Source: Streptomyces rishiriensis (GTDB lineage: Bacteria > Actinomycetota > Actinomycetes > Streptomycetales > Streptomycetaceae). Taken from it: a stretch of 38,621 bases of DNA. The translations under genes were made by a program, and so were the position numbers. The stretch lies in contig NZ_BEWA01000036.1 in NCBI RefSeq assembly GCF_003112535.1, positions 1-38,621 on the forward strand, in the 5' to 3' direction. Position 1 is the stretch's first letter. Every line of letters begins with the position of its first letter. Below are positions 33,673-38,621 of the stretch, one piece after another. The notes under the pieces are model-generated. The model was given only the letters and a program-made list of their open reading frames with translations, had not been told where the DNA came from and did not search any database.

Positions 33673-36135
33673 ATGGCGACCGACGAGGTGCCGGGGGCGT
33701 CCGCCTGTGTCGTCGACGAGTCGCTCAGTGCGAACGTCACTATCGACGGACACGGCATCGTGACCGGGTGGAATGCGGGGGCCGAGGTATTGCTGGGGTA
33801 CTCGCCCACGCAGATCGTGGGACAACCCGCGGCTGGTCTGCTGGCCGAACAGATCGACGAACCGGAGCTGCGCTCCCTCGCACGGCTGCCCAGATGGAAC
33901 GGGCGGATTGCTCTCCGCCACCGCGACGGCCACCGTCTGCAGGTCAAGGTGCTGGCGCACTCAAGGGCGCCGGACGGCGGGCGGATCGGAGAATGGTTCC
34001 TGGTCTCCGCGCTGACCGGGCTGCGGCATCGGCCCGACGACGACGCTCTCATGAACCAGAACAACGAGCAGGTCGCGGGCTACCTCATGGCGGCGTACGA
34101 CACAGAGCTGCGCCTGCGCCGGTCCAACGAGGCTGTGCATCGTGCCCTGGCGCTGAGCGAGGACGACATGCGCGGGCTCCGGCTGCCGGAGTTCCTGGAC
34201 CATCCGGAGATGGCGAGGCAGGAGCGGTTCATGCGGCGGGCACTGGAGACCGGGGAGCCACAGGTCATGGAGGTCTACGGGAGCGCCCCCAGCGAGAGTC
34301 GCGAGCATGCCTGGTCGGTCTTCATCACCCCGCTGAAGGACAAGGACGGCCGTGTCCTGGGCGTGGGTACCGCATCTCATGACATAACCGAGGAGTATTG
34401 GGCCCGTAAGCGGCTCCTGCTGCTCGCTGATGCCAGCGCGCGTATCGGCAGCACCCTGGACATGACGCGGACGGCGCAGGAACTGGCGGATGTGACCGTC
34501 CCGGAATTCGCCGATTTCGTCAGCGTCGACCTGCTCCCCTCCCTCGGCGGTGCACACGAGCCGCGCCCGGAAACGGGCGCGCCGCCCGGCTCGGTCTCAC
34601 TGCGACGGGTCGCCCACCGGTCCGTGATACCGGGGAACCCTGAGGCGGTCGTGGCCCCGGGAAGCGTCGACGTGTACCCGCAGCATTCCCCGCCGGCCGA
34701 GAGCCTGCGGGCGGGCCACGCCCTGCTGCACCAGCCCAGCGATCCCGCGATCACCGAGTGGGCGGCCCGCGATCCGGGCCGGGCCGCCAACCTCCGCGAC
34801 TTCGGTATCCACTCGGTGATGACGGTGCCCCTGACCGCCCGCGGCACCACCCTGGGCGTCGTGGTCTTCCTCCGCCACCGGCATCCCGAAATGTTCGGCG
34901 AGGACGACCTCATGCTGGCCGAGGAACTGGCCGCCAGGGCAGCGGTCTGTATCGACAACGCTCGGCGTTACACCCGCGAACGCGCCACCGCGGTGACCCT
35001 GCAGCGCAGCCTGCTGCCCCGGACACTGCCCGCGCAGGCCGCGGTGGACGTCGCGTCCCGCTATCTGCCGGCAGGCGCCCGGGCCGGAGTGGGCGGGGAC
35101 TGGTTCGACGTGATCCCGCTGTCCGGCGCCAGAGTCGCCCTGGTCGTCGGCGACGTGGTCGGCCACGGTATTCACGCCTCTGCCTCCATGGGGCGGCTGC
35201 GCACCGCAGTGCTCACCCTCGCCGACATGGACCTGCCCCCCGACGAACTGCTCACCCACCTCGACGACATCGTCGCCCGCCTGTCCACCGAAGGGAAAGA
35301 CGCCCCGCGGCGGGATCCGGATGGGGAGGAGGCGGGGGAGGAGACCGCCGGGGATGTCGGTGCGACCTGTCTGTGCGCCGTGTACGACCCGGTGTCCTGG
35401 CACTGCGCGATCGCCCTGGCCGGACATCCAGCACCTGTCCTGGTCACCCCCGACGGCACCGTGAAGCTACTCGACCTGCCCGTCGGCCCCCCGCTGGGAC
35501 TGGGTGGACTCCCCTTCGAGGCGACCGAGATCGAACTGCCCGAGGGCAGCCTGCTGGCCCTCTACACCGACGGACTGATCGAGTCCCGCGAGCGGGACAT
35601 CGACGACGGCCATTTCCTGCTGTGCCAGGCCCTCGCCCAGTCATTCGCCTCCCTGGACCACCTCTGCGACGCTGTTCTCGCCGCCCTCCTTCCCGGCCGT
35701 CCCTCCGATGACGTCGCCCTGCTCATCGCCCGCACCAAAGCGCTGGACAGCGACCGGGTCACCACCTGGGAAGTACCCGCGGACCCAGCCGCTGTCGCCG
35801 AAACCCGCAAGCAGGCCATTGCCCAACTGGCGGCCTGGGGAATGAACGACGCCACCTTCGTCACCGAACTGATCGTCAGCGAACTCGTCACCAACGCCAT
35901 CCGATACGGAGAGCCACCCATACATCTGCGTCTGATCCACGACCGGAACCTCATCTGCGAGGTCTCCGACGCCAGTGGCACCGCCCCCCACCTGCGCCGC
36001 GCCCGCACCTTCGACGAAGGCGGCCGCGGCTTGCTCCTGGTCGCCCAGCTCACAACCGCCTGGGGCACCCGTCAAACCGCCCAAGGCAAAACCATCTGGG
36101 CGGAACAGGTCCTCTCCGGAGATGCGGATGCGTGA
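33673..36135 (+). CDS. PAS-PAS-GAF-SpoIIE phosphatase with fused anti-sigma-type kinase domain
   Basis: An 820-residue multidomain signalling protein. PAS domains occur at about 14-115 and 132-240 and a GAF domain at about 250-432. A SpoIIE/PP2C phosphatase domain runs from about 445 to 680 with metal-binding GGDWFDV (474-480) and VGDVVGHG (492-499). A C-terminal HATPase_c domain of the RsbW/SpoIIAB type covers about 700-815 (SELVTNAIRYGEP, GGRGLLLV). Such proteins both dephosphorylate anti-anti-sigma factors and bind or phosphorylate them, tuning sigma-B-like factors in Streptomyces. The ATG at 33673 has GGAGG 5 nt upstream. No sigma or anti-anti-sigma gene is nearby, so partners lie elsewhere. 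Confidence 0.93.
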   Translation: MATDEVPGASACVVDESLSANVTIDGHGIVTGWNAGAEVLLGYSPTQIVGQPAAGLLAEQIDEPELRSLARLPRWNGRIALRHRDGHRLQVKVLAHSRAPDGGRIGEWFLVSALTGLRHRPDDDALMNQNNEQVAGYLMAAYDTELRLRRSNEAVHRALALSEDDMRGLRLPEFLDHPEMARQERFMRRALETGEPQVMEVYGSAPSESREHAWSVFITPLKDKDGRVLGVGTASHDITEEYWARKRLLLLADASARIGSTLDMTRTAQELADVTVPEFADFVSVDLLPSLGGAHEPRPETGAPPGSVSLRRVAHRSVIPGNPEAVVAPGSVDVYPQHSPPAESLRAGHALLHQPSDPAITEWAARDPGRAANLRDFGIHSVMTVPLTARGTTLGVVVFLRHRHPEMFGEDDLMLAEELAARAAVCIDNARRYTRERATAVTLQRSLLPRTLPAQAAVDVASRYLPAGARAGVGGDWFDVIPLSGARVALVVGDVVGHGIHASASMGRLRTAVLTLADMDLPPDELLTHLDDIVARLSTEGKDAPRRDPDGEEAGEETAGDVGATCLCAVYDPVSWHCAIALAGHPAPVLVTPDGTVKLLDLPVGPPLGLGGLPFEATEIELPEGSLLALYTDGLIESRERDIDDGHFLLCQALAQSFASLDHLCDAVLAALLPGRPSDDVALLIARTKALDSDRVTTWEVPADPAAVAETRKQAIAQLAAWGMNDATFVTELIVSELVTNAIRYGEPPIHLRLIHDRNLICEVSDASGTAPHLRRARTFDEGGRGLLLVAQLTTAWGTRQTAQGKTIWAEQVLSGDADA

Positions 36136-36329
36136 ACTCATGCCCGTTGCGTGGTGCGGTGGGGACAGGTGGGCCGGTCGTGGACCCGCCGGTCGTTTAC
36201 GGCCGTGGCCGGGTGAACAGGCCAGGCTCGTTTCGGTCTCGGTCAGGAACCCGCGGTCGGGCAGGCGCTTGAGCTTGAAGCGGATTGCCCTCGGTGTGCG
36301 CAGCTCCAGATGAGCGCGGAAAGGGGTGA

Positions 36330-36359
36330 AGGGCTCCACGTCGACGACGGTGGAGCCCT
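36330..36359. terminator. hairpin between convergent genes
   Basis: AGGGCTCCAC (36330-36339) pairs perfectly with GTGGAGCCCT (36350-36359) with a 10-nt loop. It lies 28 nt after the minus-strand SDR stop and 194 nt after the phosphatase stop, a natural site for a terminator. The minus strand through 36210-36370 also reads as high-quality coding sequence (GSTVVDVEPFTPFRAHLELR) without a start, so the repeat could be incidental. Confidence 0.5.
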
Positions 36360-36386
36360 GCAGCGTGATGCTGCCCCGACGAGAGC

Positions 36387-37046
36387 TCAGTCACGCAGCA
36401 GCTCGTGCTGCCACTGGGTCTGGGGCTGGTTGTGCAGGTCGAGGTAGGCCTGTGCGAGGACTGCCGGATCGAAGCGCTCTTCGCCGCCACCGATCGCCCC
36501 GGCGATCGTGACGCTGGTGACGTGCACGCCTGTCCCGGCCAGCTTCTCGTGGAGTACTTGCGCGTATGTGCGGATCCCGGCCTTGCCGATGGACAGGGAT
36601 GCGAATTCCGCGGACGGGGAATGGGCGAGGCCGCCGCCGGAGAACAGCAGGCTCCCGCGGCCGTCACGGAGCGCGGGGAGGACGGCGTCGGCCGCGACCC
36701 TCGCCCCCAGGACGTTGACGGCCAGAACGTCGGCCCAGTCCTTGTCGTCACCGCCGATGGGCGCGTCCTTGCGCACCACCGCGGCGTTGTACACGAGCAC
36801 GTCGGGAGCGCCCAGCTCGGCGATCGCGGTGCGGAGCGTGCCGCGCAGGCCGTCGGGGTCCGTGACGTCCGCGGGGTAACCGCGGACGTCCTGGCCGGTG
36901 GAGGCGAGCTCGTCGGCATAGGCGTCCAGCCTCGACTTGTCGCGGGCGAGCATGGCGACGGGGTGTCCGGCGCCGGCGAATGTGCGGGCGAGCGCGACGC
37001 CGAGTCCGGGTCCGACGCCGACGATGATTGCGGTTCCGAGGGCCAT
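36387..37046 (-). CDS. atypical SDR-family protein
   Basis: A 219-residue SDR. The cofactor motif is VGVGPGLG instead of TGxxxGxG, and the NNAG motif is YNAAV. In the active-site region EFASLSIGKAG the residue four before the Lys is Leu, so the usual YxxxK Tyr is missing. It may bind NAD(P) without classical dehydrogenase chemistry, or use other residues. The ATG at 37046 has AAGGA 7 nt upstream. The MFS exporter lies upstream on the same strand (194 bp apart), possibly in one transcript. Confidence 0.85.
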   Translation of the reverse strand: MALGTAIIVGVGPGLGVALARTFAGAGHPVAMLARDKSRLDAYADELASTGQDVRGYPADVTDPDGLRGTLRTAIAELGAPDVLVYNAAVVRKDAPIGGDDKDWADVLAVNVLGARVAADAVLPALRDGRGSLLFSGGGLAHSPSAEFASLSIGKAGIRTYAQVLHEKLAGTGVHVTSVTIAGAIGGGEERFDPAVLAQAYLDLHNQPQTQWQHELLRD

Positions 37047-37240
37047 GCTGGTCCTTCCTTCGATGGGATGGGGAGCCAGGCCGTTGATCATTTTCGGCCT
37101 GTCGTTCTAGGCGTTCGGGTGGCGGGCGCCCGGAATGGCGACCTTGCCGCCGGCTGTCCGGAGCCGCACGAGGTCTTCGGGAGGTGGAGCTCTCGACGGG
37201 CGAACGATCAACGTCGCCCCCTGAGTACGGGGCGGTCGGC

Positions 37241-38482
37241 TTACGCGACGGACAGCGACCGCCGCCCGACCGCCCAGACGGTCAGCGCGATGGTGAGCAG
37301 AGCGGCGGCGCCGGTCATCACCGTCGTCCACCCTCCGGCCTGCCAGAGTGTGGCCGCCAGCACGGAGCCGACGGTGGCGCCGATGAAGTTTCCGGTGACG
37401 AAGGCGGTGTTCAAACGGCTGCGGCTCCGCGGCTCCACGTGCATCAGCCGGGACTGGTTGAGCACGTTGACCGCCGGGATGGCGATGTCCAGCAGTAGGA
37501 CCGAGATCAGGACGATGATGATTGACCCGGCGCCGGCACCGGCGGCGCTGAGCACGACCGCGGCCAATGCCAGGAGCAGTCCTGCGCCGGTACCTGGCAC
37601 CGACCAGCCGCGGTCGTGCAGACGGCCGGCCCGCTGGGCGGTCAGCGCACCGGCCAGGCCGACGAGACCGACCAGACCGATCCGGCTCACCGAGTATCCG
37701 AACGGGGCGGCACTGAGCAGAAAGGTCAGAGCGGTCCAGAAGAGAGTGAAAACGGTCATCGCGATGGCACTCAACACAAGCGAGACCTGCACCGACCGGT
37801 GGCGGCGCACTGTGGTCAGCACCGACGCCAACAGCGTCGTGTAGCCGACCGAGGCCCGGGAGGGAATCGCCGGCAGCACCCGTGCCAGGATGGTGGCGAG
37901 GACCACCGTGAGTACGGCGGCGGCCATGTAGATCGCACGCCAGCCGAACGCGTCGGCGACCAGGCCGCTGATCGTGCGCGATGCGAGAATCCCCATGAGT
38001 ATTCCGGAAACGACGGTGCCGACGACCCGGCCGCGCTGATCGTCGCGAGCCAGGTCACCTGCCAGCGCCACCAGGAGCTGCCCGGCCACCGTGGTCACTC
38101 CGACCAACGCGAGCGCGACCAGTAGCATGGCGAAACTCGGTGCCGCGGCGCTGCCCGCCAGGGCGAAGGCCGACGCGAGCATGATCGTGGGGATGAGCCT
38201 GCGCCGGTTGAGACGGTCGCCCAGCGGCATCACGAAAAAGGCCCCGAGCGCGTAGCCGATCTGCGTCAGAGTGACCAGCAGGCCGGCGGAGGCGGGACTG
38301 ATATGCAGTGATCCGGCCATCTCATGGAGCAGTGGCTGCGCCCAGTACAGGTTGCCGACCGCGGCGCCGCCGGCGATCGCGAACAGCAGCGTCAGACCGC
38401 GGTTCATGCCGCTGGCGCCAGGGGCGGAGACGGTGGCTGCAGACGTGCGGTTGGCGTCCGCTGCCGTGGTCTTATTGGTCAT
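37241..38482 (-). CDS. MFS transporter (12-TM, drug/sugar exporter type)
   Basis: A 413-residue inner-membrane transporter with twelve predicted hydrophobic segments. The loop 2-3 motif is FFVMPLGDRLNRRRLIP (GDRxxRR form of motif A). The first helix contains AVGNLYWAQPLLHEMA, seen in exporters of the YgaY/DHA1-like group. The N-terminal 25 residues are Ser/Ala/Thr-rich and cytoplasmic. Substrates may be drugs or metabolites; nothing narrows this. ATG 38482 has GGAAGGC directly before it, an unusually tight spacing. The remaining 38483-38621 shows no gene. Confidence 0.9.
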   Translation of the reverse strand: MTNKTTAADANRTSAATVSAPGASGMNRGLTLLFAIAGGAAVGNLYWAQPLLHEMAGSLHISPASAGLLVTLTQIGYALGAFFVMPLGDRLNRRRLIPTIMLASAFALAGSAAAPSFAMLLVALALVGVTTVAGQLLVALAGDLARDDQRGRVVGTVVSGILMGILASRTISGLVADAFGWRAIYMAAAVLTVVLATILARVLPAIPSRASVGYTTLLASVLTTVRRHRSVQVSLVLSAIAMTVFTLFWTALTFLLSAAPFGYSVSRIGLVGLVGLAGALTAQRAGRLHDRGWSVPGTGAGLLLALAAVVLSAAGAGAGSIIIVLISVLLLDIAIPAVNVLNQSRLMHVEPRSRSRLNTAFVTGNFIGATVGSVLAATLWQAGGWTTVMTGAAALLTIALTVWAVGRRSLSVA

Positions 38483-38621
38483 GCCTTCCAGGCAACCAGC
38501 CCTACCGACAGTGCGGCAGGACCTGTTAAAGGGGGTACTGGCAAGTCCTCCTTGAACCGACCGGCAAATGGATCACTTGAGGCGCCGGGTGGTGGGTCCG
38601 CCGTCCCGGTGGTACCGCTAG

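Overview
The window is high-GC actinobacterial DNA, almost certainly Streptomyces. Evidence for this is the strong G/C third-position bias, the GTG/TTG starts with GGAG-type ribosome sites, the ATGA/GTGA-coupled operons and the families present (MmyB-type XRE regulators, SpoIIE phosphatase with fused kinase domain, F420-dependent reductase, AfsA homologue). The density of insertion sequences, IS relics, pseudogenes and duplicated blocks resembles an accessory or chromosome-arm region.

Layout. 1-1448: an IS701-type element with a CTAG target duplication. 1.5-5.5 kb: quinone-oxidoreductase-type dehydrogenase, NTF2-like protein, an NAD-kinase N-terminal relic, and an MmyB-type regulator divergent from an SDR. 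5.3-10.6 kb (block A): SDR C-terminus, two almost identical NAD(P)H quinone-reductase genes, a hairpin, an antisense MFS relic, a truncated epoxide hydrolase, an IS5-type relic and a serine beta-lactamase-like hydrolase. 11.2-26.8 kb (block B): the same order of parts again, but with an F420-type reductase near the start, an unduplicated 9-kb segment (13.3-22.36 kb) in the middle and an IS5-like element plus a small gene near the end. The seam between the blocks is a broken chimeric SDR.

The unduplicated 9-kb segment is the most interesting part. It is a tightly coupled minus-strand operon: AfsA-like hotdog enzyme, ICMT-like membrane methyltransferase, a PEP-synthase/rifampin-phosphotransferase-like dikinase, a KAS III-like acyltransferase, SnoaL-like protein, cytochrome P450 and UbiA prenyltransferase, followed after 99 bp by an NmrA-like reductase. 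Together these genes look like a pathway to a tailored, possibly phosphorylated or prenylated, butenolide-type small molecule. No GBL receptor (TetR/ArpA type) is in the window. An epoxide hydrolase gene lies 65 bp upstream in the same direction and may be co-transcribed.

26.8-38.6 kb looks more ordinary: membrane-anchored metallophosphoesterase, acyl-CoA ligase followed upstream by a coupled LuxR-type two-component pair, a second MmyB-type regulator, a PAS-PAS-GAF-PP2C-HATPase phosphatase, an atypical SDR lacking the usual Tyr, and a 12-TM MFS exporter. No rRNA, tRNA or CRISPR was seen.
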